Below, in pieces: positions 12,448-18,934 of a stretch of 19,244 nt of DNA; positions within the stretch are counted from its first letter, which is position 1; every line of letters starts with the position of its first letter. The stretch spans positions 1-19,244 of the forward strand of contig JBBDZL010000016.1 in NCBI GenBank assembly GCA_040900215.1. The letters run 5' to 3'. The translations under genes and the position numbers were made by a program. The notes below the pieces were generated by a model. That model saw only the letters and a list, made by a program, of their open reading frames with translations. It was not told the origin of the DNA and made no database searches. This DNA is from 9FT-COMBO-53-11 sp040900215. GTDB taxonomy: Bacteria > Patescibacteriota > WWE3 > 9FT-COMBO-53-11.

Positions 12448-13914
12448 ATGCCTTTTATTACCAAATATTTGAGTCGTATCACCATGTACAGGCTCACTGT
12501 TTTTGTTTTGTCTGCCTACCTTGTTATTGCAGTTATTCGGGGCTTTTTGGGTGTTTTACCTTTTGATCCTTGGGATATCATTTTCCAAACAATCTTTTTG
12601 CTGTTTGTGTGTCATTTGGCAAACAAAATTTTCTCAAAATTACTTAGCGCTGTCTCCAACACAGATTCCACCACAATAACGGCACTAATTCTTGCTCTCA
12701 TCGTCGGCCCGGTCGCTTTTTTAGGACAAGCTGCATTCTTAACCCTAACCGCTTTCTTTGCCATTGGGTCAAAGTATTTTCTAACGATTAGAAAAAGGCA
12801 CATCTTTAATCCGGCGGGGTTTGCAGTGGTACTTATTGCCTTATCTGGAAAATTTGGTGCCTCGTGGTGGGTGGGCAGTTACCCGCTTTTCCCAATCGTT
12901 CTTTTGGGCGGACTTTTGGTCCTGGCAAAGATTAAAAGGTTCACAATGGTGGCCACATTCTTTGCAATCTATTTAGGTCTTTCCTATCTTTTCGGTATAG
13001 GGACAACAAGTCTCGCTTTTTATACACCACTTGTCTTTTTTGCGACAATCATGCTGGTTGAGCCTTTAAGTTCACCGGTAGAAACAAAAAAGCAACTGGC
13101 CTACTCTGTTTTGGTTGCCGGTGTTTACGTGTTCTTTCAGGAATTTTCAAGAGTGGGGTACGCACTGGAGCTTTCACTTATTATCGGAAACCTGTTTTTC
13201 TATCTTCTTTCCTCACCCTTCAGAACCACCTTGACTTTGAAAAGGAGAGAGAGACTTGCAAGAGGAACTTTTGCGTTCCGTTTTACAAAAGACACACCTT
13301 TTACTTTTAGTCCCGGCCAATTTATGTACTGGACTCTTCCCCACAAGAGTGTTGACCAAAGAGGTATCAGGCGTTATTTCACCATATCTTCTTCTCCCAC
13401 TGAAAAAGAGGTGTTTATTGCCGTTAGAATCCCGGAGGACTCCCCTAGTTCGTTTAAAAAAACCCTGAAGATCCTGAAAAAGGGAGAGAAAATTATCGCG
13501 ATGGATGTGGCCGGAGATTTCATGCTTCCAAAAGACCCAAAAACACCACTAGTTTTTATTGCCGGGGGGATCGGGATAACTCCTTTTGCCAGTATGGCAA
13601 AGTGGCTTCTAGATAAAAATGAAAAAAGAAACATTGTCATCCTTTATGCTAATCCGAAAAAAGAAGAAGTTGCCTTTGAAGCGTTGTTAAAAGAAGCAGA
13701 AAAAGCGGGAGTAAAAACGCACTTTATTTTTTCCGAAAAAGACGGTCACATAGATCAGAAAATGATCCAGGGGAAAGTGCCGGACTTCAGAAAGCGAACT
13801 TTTTATATTTCCGGACCACAGGCTATGGTTGGAAAACTAAGCAGACTTGTCTCCAAAATGGGTGCGAAAAAAGTGAAGACAGACTTCTTCCCCGGATACA
13901 CAGAAACCTATTAG
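12448..13914 (+). CDS. RnfD/NqrB-like membrane domain fused to an FNR-type flavin reductase
   Basis: The 488-residue protein joins two parts. Residues about 15-260 hold eight or so hydrophobic helices, with His-Ile-Phe-Asn-Pro-Ala-Gly at 118-124 and Glu-Pro-Leu-Ser-Ser-Pro at 205-210, both resembling conserved spots of the RnfD/NqrB family; the covalent-flavin Ser-Gly-Ala-Thr motif is not seen. Residues about 262-488 form a ferredoxin-NADP reductase domain: FAD site Arg-Arg-Tyr-Phe-Thr-Ile at 308-313, NAD(P) site Gly-Gly-Ile-Gly-Ile-Thr-Pro at 373-379, and Ser-Gly-Pro-Gln near 455-458. No 2Fe-2S domain is present. It probably moves electrons from NAD(P)H through FAD to an acceptor in the membrane. 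The gene is clearly more AT-rich than its neighbours, suggesting transfer. Confidence 0.9.
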   Translation: MPFITKYLSRITMYRLTVFVLSAYLVIAVIRGFLGVLPFDPWDIIFQTIFLLFVCHLANKIFSKLLSAVSNTDSTTITALILALIVGPVAFLGQAAFLTLTAFFAIGSKYFLTIRKRHIFNPAGFAVVLIALSGKFGASWWVGSYPLFPIVLLGGLLVLAKIKRFTMVATFFAIYLGLSYLFGIGTTSLAFYTPLVFFATIMLVEPLSSPVETKKQLAYSVLVAGVYVFFQEFSRVGYALELSLIIGNLFFYLLSSPFRTTLTLKRRERLARGTFAFRFTKDTPFTFSPGQFMYWTLPHKSVDQRGIRRYFTISSSPTEKEVFIAVRIPEDSPSSFKKTLKILKKGEKIIAMDVAGDFMLPKDPKTPLVFIAGGIGITPFASMAKWLLDKNEKRNIVILYANPKKEEVAFEALLKEAEKAGVKTHFIFSEKDGHIDQKMIQGKVPDFRKRTFYISGPQAMVGKLSRLVSKMGAKKVKTDFFPGYTETY

Positions 13915-13938
13915 ATAAAAACGAGGCAATTAGTATAA

Positions 13939-13968
13939 AGGAGGCTTTTTGAGAAGCTCCTGTTTTTT
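13939..13968 (+). terminator. Rho-independent terminator after the RnfD-FNR fusion gene
   Basis: AGGAG (13939-13943) with CTCCT (13957-13961) plus an inner CTT/AAG pair set around one bulged G, then GTTTTTT. Confidence 0.75.
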
Positions 13969-13969
13969 G

Positions 13970-14140
13970 CCCGGATACGGCACCTGCTGCTTCTGTGAAG
14001 CCTCTTTGACCTGCTTCCATGGCTCGCTCGATCGCTGGTTTTGCCTCGTCAGGCACCTTTTCGTATACCTCAGCCAGAGTTTCTTGGAGTCTAACTGAAT
14101 TTTCTGCCAAGATGGTCAAAACTTCATCAACATCCTTACC
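13970..14140 (-). pseudogene. C-terminal remnant of a DUF5667-like protein
   Basis: On the minus strand, directly after the tandem stops (TGA-TAA) of the glycosyltransferase and in the same frame, about 57 codons read as a coherent peptide. Its core Val-Pro-Asp-Glu-Ala-Lys-Pro-Ala-Ile-Glu-Arg-Ala resembles, from memory, the C-terminal part of DUF5667 proteins common in CPR bacteria. There is no proper start codon, Shine-Dalgarno site or promoter, and past about 13970 the frame runs into the terminator and antisense of the neighbouring gene. It is best read as a 3' fragment left by a rearrangement at this junction. Confidence 0.55.
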
Positions 14141-14143
14141 TTA

Positions 14144-14869
14144 TCAACCCATAAAATTCAACCTAAACCACAAAGAAATCAAGTATAAAATCCCCCCGAG
14201 CTCCCCTGTCGCTGAAAAGGTACTTTTAGCGTCGTCCACCCACCTCACGGGAATTTCGATGACCGTGTATCCTCCTCTTTGCGCTCTAATTAATAGCTCG
14301 GCGTCCCAAAACCAGCCCCTTCTTCCGGTCCGGTCATAGCCCAACTCCTTCAGTAAATTTTCAATTGCTTCCCTCCGAAACGCCTTGAAACCGCAGCCGT
14401 GGTCGTGAATCTTGGAACCAAACAGAAACCGGATCGTAAAGTTGTAAAACTTGCTCAGGATGAGGCGGCGCCATCCCCGAACGGCCGGTATTCCTAAATA
14501 CCTGGAACCGATCGCCAGGTCATTTCCTTCCTCAATCTTATCGGTCAGCTCCAAGAGGTACTTTAATTCCGTCGAAAGATCCACATCCATAAAAACGGCG
14601 GTCCCAAAGCGTGCTTGGGGAAAAGAAGCGGCAAGGTTCTCCCGGCGGGAAGGGCCATTTTCGTAGCGGAGCACCCGCACGCCCCCGATCTTGGAAGCCT
14701 TTTCCAGCGCCGCCGCAGTTTCCCGATTAGAACTATCATCTACGGCGACAATCTCAAACTCTCGGTAGTGCGCTTGGGCAAAAGCCCCTACTTCTTTGAT
14801 ATTCTTGACCAACTTCTCGGGGTTAAAATTATAGACCGGAATAAAGATCGAAACTGAACCCTTTCTCAT
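14144..14869 (-). CDS. Family 2 glycosyltransferase, dolichyl-phosphate-mannose-synthase-like
   Basis: The 241-residue protein has a GT-A fold signature: Pro-Val-Tyr-Asn at 11-14, Val-Asp-Asp-Ser-Ser at 43-47, the metal-binding Asp-Val-Asp at 95-97, Gly-Ser-Arg-Tyr at 121-124, Cys-Gly-Phe-Lys-Ala-Phe-Arg-Arg at 159-166 and Trp-Asp-Ala-Glu-Leu-Leu at 188-193. It should transfer a sugar from a nucleotide donor to a polyprenyl phosphate at the membrane, feeding glycan or protein glycosylation. There is a short hydrophobic C-terminus (about 224-240) but no large membrane domain. The ATG overlaps the stop of the upstream thioesterase gene (ATGA), so translation is coupled. The 3' end is AT-rich and borders a rearranged stretch, so the native C-terminus might have been altered. 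Confidence 0.92.
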   Translation of the reverse strand: MRKGSVSIFIPVYNFNPEKLVKNIKEVGAFAQAHYREFEIVAVDDSSNRETAAALEKASKIGGVRVLRYENGPSRRENLAASFPQARFGTAVFMDVDLSTELKYLLELTDKIEEGNDLAIGSRYLGIPAVRGWRRLILSKFYNFTIRFLFGSKIHDHGCGFKAFRREAIENLLKELGYDRTGRRGWFWDAELLIRAQRGGYTVIEIPVRWVDDAKSTFSATGELGGILYLISLWFRLNFMG

Positions 14870-15255
14870 TTGATCGGGGTGGGGCGGCCGCTTTCATCCA
14901 CCGCCACGTAGACCAACTCCGCCTCCGTCACCCTTACCGTCTCCCGGCTGGCGCCCACTCCGATCCGATCCGCTTCCACTTCCACCTCAATCGTGATTGA
15001 GGTCCTCCCGACGCGGATCGTCCGGGTGTAGAAGGTGACCAGGTCTCCCAAGTAAACCGGAGCGACAAAATCCATCTCCCGGATGACCTTCGTCACAAAT
15101 TTACTCCGGAATTGCCGGCGCGCCTCAATCCCGGCCGCCAAGTCCACGTAGCTCATGATTACCCCGCCGAAGATCGTACCGTAAGCGTTGGTATCTTTCG
15201 GGAGCATGGTAATCCGGATCGCCGGAAATCTTTCGCGGGATTTTCCCTTATCCAT
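14866..15255 (-). CDS. Hotdog-fold acyl-CoA thioesterase (YciA-like)
   Basis: The 129-residue protein has the hotdog marks of acyl-CoA hydrolases: Leu-Pro-x-Asp-Thr-Asn at 18-23, Gly-Thr-Ile-Phe-Gly-Gly at 26-31 and Asp38 at the start of the central helix (the usual catalytic acid position). It would hydrolyse acyl-CoA or a similar thioester in the cytoplasm; the acyl group cannot be predicted. It is a single domain, so it should act as a multimer. ATG at 15255 follows a TGC-TAAACT box by seven bases and lacks a Shine-Dalgarno site, so it is probably leaderless. It is co-transcribed with the glycosyltransferase behind it; a functional link between the two is not obvious. Confidence 0.9.
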   Translation of the reverse strand: MDKGKSRERFPAIRITMLPKDTNAYGTIFGGVIMSYVDLAAGIEARRQFRSKFVTKVIREMDFVAPVYLGDLVTFYTRTIRVGRTSITIEVEVEADRIGVGASRETVRVTEAELVYVAVDESGRPTPIK

Positions 15256-15262
15256 CGGATTC

Positions 15263-15271
15263 AGTTTAGCA
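15263..15271 (-). promoter_or_regulatory. Extended -10 promoter of the thioesterase operon
   Basis: Minus strand reads TGC-TAAACT with seven bases to the ATG at 15255; no Shine-Dalgarno site and no good -35. Confidence 0.6.
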
Positions 15272-15293
15272 CTGCCGGATTTTGAACCGGCGC

Positions 15294-15342
15294 AAAAAAA
15301 GCTCGCTGGCTTGTCCGCATCAGGCGGAGGAAGCAGCGAGCT
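15294..15342 (-). terminator. Rho-independent terminator after the 15372-15698 gene
   Basis: A nine-base outer stem (15300-15308 with 15334-15342), further inner pairing including TCCGC/GCGGA, and seven Ts on the minus strand. Confidence 0.88.
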
Positions 15343-15371
15343 GGTAGCGAGCTAGTCGGGGACTCCGGCTC

Positions 15372-15698
15372 TCAGTGGGATCTCTTCCCGAAAATTGACA
15401 ACTTCCGCTTGAGCAAGGCTTGGGAGAACGGCGGATCGACCGAGAAGCTGTGCGAAACCAACTCCCAACCTTCCTGTCCCATCCGGGCGAACTGGGGAGC
15501 CAGAAATCCGCAGAAAAGCGCCGCGGACAATTCGGAACCGGTGTCCAAACTCTCTTCCAACGGATCGGTTTGGGTCGCCCGGACCACTTCCTCGTCGTCC
15601 ACGCCGTAGAAGGTGGTTCGGACGGAGAGCTCCCGCACCCCCGGCTGGAGCCACTCACCCACCATCAGCTGCACCGTAGCGTATTCGAAGACGTCCAA
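15372..15698 (-). CDS. DUF4177-like small protein (tentative)
   Basis: The 108-residue protein has a pattern of strands and a helix ending in Gly-Gln-Glu-Gly-Trp-Glu-Leu-Val and then Leu-Leu-Lys-Arg-Lys, which recalls the DUF4177 family (Gly-x-x-Gly-Trp-Glu-Leu-Val plus a Leu-Lys-Arg end). Function unknown; probably cytoplasmic. The start codon is most likely TTG at 15698, five bases after GGAGG (15704-15708); GTG at 15704 would be only two bases from its own GGAGG. It has its own extended -10 promoter and a strong terminator, and is divergent from the 15763 gene. Two other frames over the same stretch are shadows. Confidence 0.72.
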   Translation of the reverse strand: MDVFEYATVQLMVGEWLQPGVRELSVRTTFYGVDDEEVVRATQTDPLEESLDTGSELSAALFCGFLAPQFARMGQEGWELVSHSFSVDPPFSQALLKRKLSIFGKRSH

Positions 15699-15718
15699 GG
15701 CCACCTCCTCCGAAAGGG

Positions 15719-15727
15719 ATTATATCA
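15719..15727 (-). promoter_or_regulatory. Extended -10 promoter of the 15372-15698 gene
   Basis: Minus strand reads TGA-TATAAT, with about 20 bases to the start codon; the leader carries the GGAGG pair. Confidence 0.75.
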
Positions 15728-15737
15728 CCCGATTCCG

Positions 15738-15746
15738 TGGTAAAAT
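15738..15746 (+). promoter_or_regulatory. Extended -10 promoter of the 15763-16559 operon
   Basis: TGG-TAAAAT, 16 bases before the ATG at 15763. It faces away from the divergent promoter only 10 bases off, so the two overlap in control region. Confidence 0.65.
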
Positions 15747-15762
15747 CCAGGAAGGAGGAGAG

Positions 15763-16119
15763 ATGGCGCAGCCCAAGCATCCCATTCTGGTTTGGAAGGC
15801 TTTTCGCATGGACCAAAAAGGACGCCTGCGGTTCCTTTTCCATCCGCACGCTGGGACCAGCGTCGTCCAATTTAATACTTGGATGGAATGCAAGGCCCGC
15901 TGGGTCCGAAACCCGGGAAAGAGAGGCCAAAAAGCCTTTCGGGCCGGCTTCCACTTCTTTCCTAAAGAAGAGAGTGCCGCCAAATTCCAGAAGCTGACCA
16001 AGGGGAAGTACCTTATTCTCCCGGTACTGGTAGCCGAAGTGCGGCCAAAGCCCCGGACCAATGTTGGTTCCTGGCTCGCCCGGTACCTGTTTGTTCCTGA
16101 GAAAGAGGAGGCAGGATGA
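15763..16119 (+). CDS. Small basic protein of unknown function, first gene of a pair
   Basis: The 118-residue protein is basic and aromatic-rich with no membrane helix. Its layout (a Leu-Val-Trp-Lys-Ala-Phe strand, a Trp-Val-Arg-Asn-Pro-Gly-Lys turn, a Gly-Phe-His-Phe-Phe strand followed by a helix, and a Val-Ala-Glu-Val-Arg strand) resembles small uncharacterised proteins seen in bacteria and phages; I cannot name a family. GGAGG (15754-15758) lies four bases before the ATG. The stop overlaps the next start (ATGA), so the two products are translated together and may interact. Confidence 0.78.
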   Translation: MAQPKHPILVWKAFRMDQKGRLRFLFHPHAGTSVVQFNTWMECKARWVRNPGKRGQKAFRAGFHFFPKEESAAKFQKLTKGKYLILPVLVAEVRPKPRTNVGSWLARYLFVPEKEEAG

Positions 16120-16559
16120 AGAAACAGGAAGAAGAACGAGAACGGCTTCTCAGCAGGACCAAGTTCTTCTTGAAGGAGGGACAAACCCTCTACGTCGACC
16201 CCAACGGGTCCGGCATTTCTCCCGGACTGAATCGGGTCTTTGTGAAGTTCAAGAACGGCAAGGTGGAGGTTTTCGCCGACGCCACCAGCGGCTCCCACTT
16301 CCTATTTTCCAAGGGAAGCGGAGAGCAGGGCGACCCCGACTTCGTCATCCAAAACCTGGACTTCAAGGGCGCGCTGGCTGACTTTCTCGAACAGAAGTTC
16401 TGGGGCCAGTTCAACTGGGGGCAGCTGATCGACTACCACGAGAAAAAGAACGCTGGTTTCCGGAGGAAAATCACCCGCCGGATCAAGCAGCTGGTGGCGG
16501 AGCTGGAAACCCACGCCGCCAAGGAGCTGAATGCGATCCCCAGACCCTCTAAAAAATAG
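16116..16559 (+). CDS. Soluble protein of unknown function, second gene of a pair
   Basis: The 147-residue protein starts with a charged helix (1-16), has a beta-rich middle (about 17-75, with Lys-Val-Glu-Val-Phe-Ala-Asp) and a helical C-terminal half ending in a basic segment (about 113-147, with Arg-Arg-Lys-Ile-Thr-Arg-Arg), which could bind nucleic acid; that is inference. No family recognised. ATG at 16116 overlaps the upstream stop and follows an AGGAGG by a few bases. The stop codon TAG is inside the terminator hairpin. Confidence 0.78.
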   Translation: MKKQEEERERLLSRTKFFLKEGQTLYVDPNGSGISPGLNRVFVKFKNGKVEVFADATSGSHFLFSKGSGEQGDPDFVIQNLDFKGALADFLEQKFWGQFNWGQLIDYHEKKNAGFRRKITRRIKQLVAELETHAAKELNAIPRPSKK

Positions 16560-16573
16560 AGGGTCCTTTTTTT
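16543..16573 (+). terminator. Rho-independent terminator overlapping the 16116 gene stop
   Basis: A perfect nine-base stem (16543-16551 with 16557-16565), an AAAAA loop and seven Ts. The stop TAG at 16557-16559 lies in the stem. Confidence 0.93.
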
Positions 16574-16600
16574 GCAAAGCCGATCTGACAGGTGTAAACT
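16572..16600 (+). promoter_or_regulatory. Promoter of the 16632 gene
   Basis: TTGCAA (16572-16577), a 17-base spacer and TAAACT (16595-16600). The -35 begins inside the T run of the preceding terminator, so the two units are packed end to end. Confidence 0.7.
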
Positions 16601-16631
16601 CGAACCAAGACTAGGATAGGAGGAAGAAAGG

Positions 16632-16964
16632 ATGGACGTTTGCGACGCAACCCTGACGTTCTTGACTTGCAGCGTGGGAATTCTTCTGCGGCTTGTGTTG
16701 CCCGCGTTGATTCTCCTTGCGCTGGGTTGGCTTTTACGGAAGTGGTACGAGAGAGTCAACCGGGATGGCGGCGCCGTTCGAGGGATCGGAATCCCCGCCG
16801 ATACGCTTCGGAAGGCCAGCAGCGGCCGGCTGCGAGAGATGATCGTAGAGGAAGCAAGCCTTCTCCTGAAGAGCGATCCGATGGAGAGCACCGCCCACGC
16901 TAACAACATCGAGCGGCTGGCCCGAGAGATTGCCTTCCGACGCCGGCCGACCCGTCGAATCTGA
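16632..16964 (+). CDS. Single-span membrane protein with a basic cytoplasmic tail
   Basis: The 110-residue protein has one or two closely spaced hydrophobic helices (about 7-35) and then a highly charged domain of about 75 residues with many Arg and Glu, including an Arg-Arg-Arg-Pro-Thr-Arg-Arg end. Two Cys (4 and 13) lie at or before the helix. No family recognised. GGAGG (16619-16623) is eight bases from the ATG. With its own promoter and terminator it is another isolated cassette. Confidence 0.76.
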   Translation: MDVCDATLTFLTCSVGILLRLVLPALILLALGWLLRKWYERVNRDGGAVRGIGIPADTLRKASSGRLREMIVEEASLLLKSDPMESTAHANNIERLAREIAFRRRPTRRI

Positions 16965-16982
16965 ACGAAAATAAAGTTTGTC

Positions 16983-17014
16983 AAACCCAACGCTAACTCG
17001 TTGGGTTTTTTATT
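16983..17014 (+). terminator. Rho-independent terminator after the 16632 gene
   Basis: A perfect 10-base stem (16983-16992 with 16999-17008), a CTAACT loop and a T-rich run. It shares stem and most of the loop with the terminator at 5259-5293. It touches the stop of the converging 17010 gene. Confidence 0.92.
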
Positions 17015-17606
17015 TCTTTCGAATGAGATGAAATTCGCCCTTAATCGTTCCGTAAGGAATGGAGGAGGTCATCGTTCCCGAAATAAGATCGGTAGTGAAG
17101 TTGCCCTGCATCGTTCCCGAAACCCCGCCGGCGGCGAATGAACCGAAATCCAATCGGCTGCCGCTCACCCGAATGTTGATTACCCCGGACCCCGAATCGG
17201 CAATGCAGGTCTTCGGGGTATTAACGGCCACAATACCAGGGTAGCTAGCCGAACCCCAGGTACAGAGGTTGGTGTAGCGGATGGTGCCGCGAGCTGTGCT
17301 TCCCGAAACGGAATCGATTACCAAGGTAATATCACCATCTTCGTAAACCACTACCGTCCCGCCGGCGGCATCAAACTTACCGTACAGCTGAACTCCCTTT
17401 CCCCTAAGGGAGGAAACCCAAGTCCCCTTGAGGTCGCGGGCGGGAGTTAAATCCCCGATCGGCGGCTTGCCGGTGATGATGCTCTTGATTTTGTCTTCAA
17501 TGAGTTTGACGAAGTTGGGGTTGGCCACCGCCACGGCCACGGTCCCTAGGGTAAGAGCAGCGATAATTAAAAAGATAATCCAAGCGATACCAGAACGTTT
17601 TCTCAC
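17010..17606 (-). CDS. Membrane-anchored extracytoplasmic protein of unknown function
   Basis: The 198-residue protein has an N-terminal anchor or uncleaved signal (about 8-29) and a beta-rich domain full of Gly, Ser and Thr (about 50-198), with two Cys (about 114 and 133) that may form a disulfide. Its alternating strands resemble a small lipocalin- or jelly-roll-like barrel, but I recognise no family. The start is GTG at 17606, seven bases after TGC-TAAAAC; no Shine-Dalgarno site. If the cysteines pair, the DsbA-like protein in this window would be a plausible partner, which is inference only. Confidence 0.82.
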   Translation of the reverse strand: MRKRSGIAWIIFLIIAALTLGTVAVAVANPNFVKLIEDKIKSIITGKPPIGDLTPARDLKGTWVSSLRGKGVQLYGKFDAAGGTVVVYEDGDITLVIDSVSGSTARGTIRYTNLCTWGSASYPGIVAVNTPKTCIADSGSGVINIRVSGSRLDFGSFAAGGVSGTMQGNFTTDLISGTMTSSIPYGTIKGEFHLIRKK

Positions 17607-17613
17607 TATTTTA

Positions 17614-17622
17614 GTTTTAGCA
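17614..17622 (-). promoter_or_regulatory. Extended -10 promoter of the 17010-17606 gene
   Basis: Minus strand reads TGC-TAAAAC with seven bases to the GTG at 17606. Confidence 0.5.
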
Positions 17623-17703
17623 CAAATGAATCGGTTTGAAGAAACGGGAGAGAAGGTACTTGGTGCTGTCCTCGCATTTGCCCGATTGCGCTAGCGTTTT
17701 GCG

Positions 17704-18192
17704 TCAATAAGAGTATTTTGATTGATACTCTTGAACTAAAGTATCGCAGCGTTCCTGGGAAGAGAAGTAATCGGGGTATTTTTCTTTCAGCCAAGCGGTC
17801 GCAGCGTAGGAATCGGCCGAGGAAGGCCCGTCCGCCGAAGCGTAGGCCGTCGCATTGGCGAAGAACTCAACCGCCGTTCCCAATCCCTGCCCCTCCAAGT
17901 CATAAGTGCTTTTTAGCGGCCAGTCGGAAAAGTCCACGGACGCCGCGGCCAAGGTTTGAGCTTGCTCGCAAATCGCCAGCGCCTCCTTCACCAACCGCCC
18001 CCTGTTGCTGATCGGGCTAGTCCCATAGAAGCGATCGTAGAAACCGACGACTAACAAGGAAGTAAGAGTAGAGAGTAAGAGAACGGAGATAAAAAACTTC
18101 ACCCAGAGGGGGCGATTTACCGCCCAAACCCTCACGCGCCTCCAGACTTTCCGCCAATCCGGTTTTCTCCCAAACGGCAGTTTGGTCTTCAT
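17704..18192 (-). CDS. Membrane-anchored protein of unknown function with basic N-terminus
   Basis: The 162-residue protein has a basic, Trp/Arg-rich N-terminal tail (1-30), one membrane helix (about 31-51) and a polar C-terminal domain of about 110 residues rich in Ala, Ser, Tyr and Asp, with Cys at about 75 and 149. The topology suggests a cytoplasmic basic tail and an outside domain. No family recognised. ATG at 18192 overlaps the stop of the upstream PgeF-like gene by four bases, yet a good TGC-TATACT box lies ten bases before it inside that gene's end, so it may be transcribed both with and without its neighbour. Confidence 0.82.
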   Translation of the reverse strand: MKTKLPFGRKPDWRKVWRRVRVWAVNRPLWVKFFISVLLLSTLTSLLVVGFYDRFYGTSPISNRGRLVKEALAICEQAQTLAAASVDFSDWPLKSTYDLEGQGLGTAVEFFANATAYASADGPSSADSYAATAWLKEKYPDYFSSQERCDTLVQEYQSKYSY

Positions 18193-18884
18193 TGCTGGGG
18201 AAAGTATAGCATTCCGATAAAAGCCAATCCCGCTCCTTCTCCCGGCCGGCGCCGGTGGGAGAAGAAGCGTCCATCGCAGTGAACGCAGTCGCCGGAGACT
18301 TGAATTCTTTCAGGGGAAAGACCGGCCGCGGCCAGCTGGCCGCAAACTTCCTCCGCCAAGCTGAGCTTCACCGCCCCCTGCTTCCCGAAGAGGAGGGAAA
18401 CATCATTCTGAACCTCAAAACAGCTCCCTTGGATGTGGGGACCGATGACCGCCCAAAGGCGCTCGGGCCGAACCCCTTCCGCCGCCAGTGCTTCGACCGT
18501 TTTCGGCACCGCTTTTCCGACCACTCCCCGCCAACCGGCATGAACCAAAGCATAGGCCGAGGTTTGGGGATCAACCAGAAAAACGGGGAGACAATCGGCG
18601 AAGGTTCCGAAGAGAACCACCCGCGGATCAAAAGTGTAGGCGGCGTCAAAGGAACCGGTGGGGCGGGTGCTCAATGAGGTAATCCTTTTAACTTCGGCGC
18701 CATGGTTGGCCATCAGCCCCACCGCCCGGGCGGGATCAATCCCCGCGGCGGAGAGAAACCGCCGCCGATTAGCTTCCGTCCCGGAGATGTCCCCCAGCTT
18801 GAAAGACATGTTCCCCGCTTCTCGAAAAGAGAGGCCGGCAGTCAGGTTGGGAACCGATCGAAAGGGAAAGCTCCAGTACTCCAC
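18189..18884 (-). CDS. PgeF/YfiH-family protein (polyphenol oxidase, laccase domain)
   Basis: The 231-residue protein has the family's metal and active-site signature: His61 in Asn-His-Gly, Cys98 in Ala-Asp-Cys-Leu-Pro-Val, His115 in His-Ala-Gly-Trp-Arg-Gly, then Ile-Gly-Pro-His-Ile and a Phe-Phe-Ser-His-Arg-Arg motif near the end. Family members are known as purine nucleoside phosphorylases/adenosine deaminases and, in E. coli, as peptidoglycan-editing factor PgeF; which role applies here is unknown. It is close to full length. The start is GTG at 18884, six bases after TAAAAT; a Shine-Dalgarno site is absent. Confidence 0.93.
   Translation of the reverse strand: MEYWSFPFRSVPNLTAGLSFREAGNMSFKLGDISGTEANRRRFLSAAGIDPARAVGLMANHGAEVKRITSLSTRPTGSFDAAYTFDPRVVLFGTFADCLPVFLVDPQTSAYALVHAGWRGVVGKAVPKTVEALAAEGVRPERLWAVIGPHIQGSCFEVQNDVSLLFGKQGAVKLSLAEEVCGQLAAAGLSPERIQVSGDCVHCDGRFFSHRRRPGEGAGLAFIGMLYFPQQ
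18203..18211 (-). promoter_or_regulatory. Extended -10 promoter of the 17704-18192 gene
   Basis: Minus strand reads TGC-TATACT, the same box as the DsbA-like gene, ten bases before the ATG at 18192 and within the last codons of the PgeF-like gene. Confidence 0.55.
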
Positions 18885-18890
18885 GGTTTT

Positions 18891-18896
18891 ATTTTA
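18891..18896 (-). promoter_or_regulatory. -10 box of the PgeF-like gene
   Basis: TAAAAT on the minus strand, six bases before GTG at 18884. It sits immediately behind the terminator of the 18934 gene. Confidence 0.5.
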
Positions 18897-18900
18897 AACG

Positions 18901-18934
18901 AAAAAGAAAGGGACCGAAACAGGAGTTTCGGTCC
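18901..18934 (-). terminator. Rho-independent terminator of the 18934-19161 gene
   Basis: A perfect 10-base stem (18911-18920 with 18925-18934), a four-base loop and a T-rich run on the minus strand. The stem reaches the TAG stop. Confidence 0.93.

Noticed and set aside
14019..14339. Plus-strand 106-residue frame over the DUF5667-like remnant
   Set aside because: No Shine-Dalgarno site or promoter, and it runs antisense into the glycosyltransferase.
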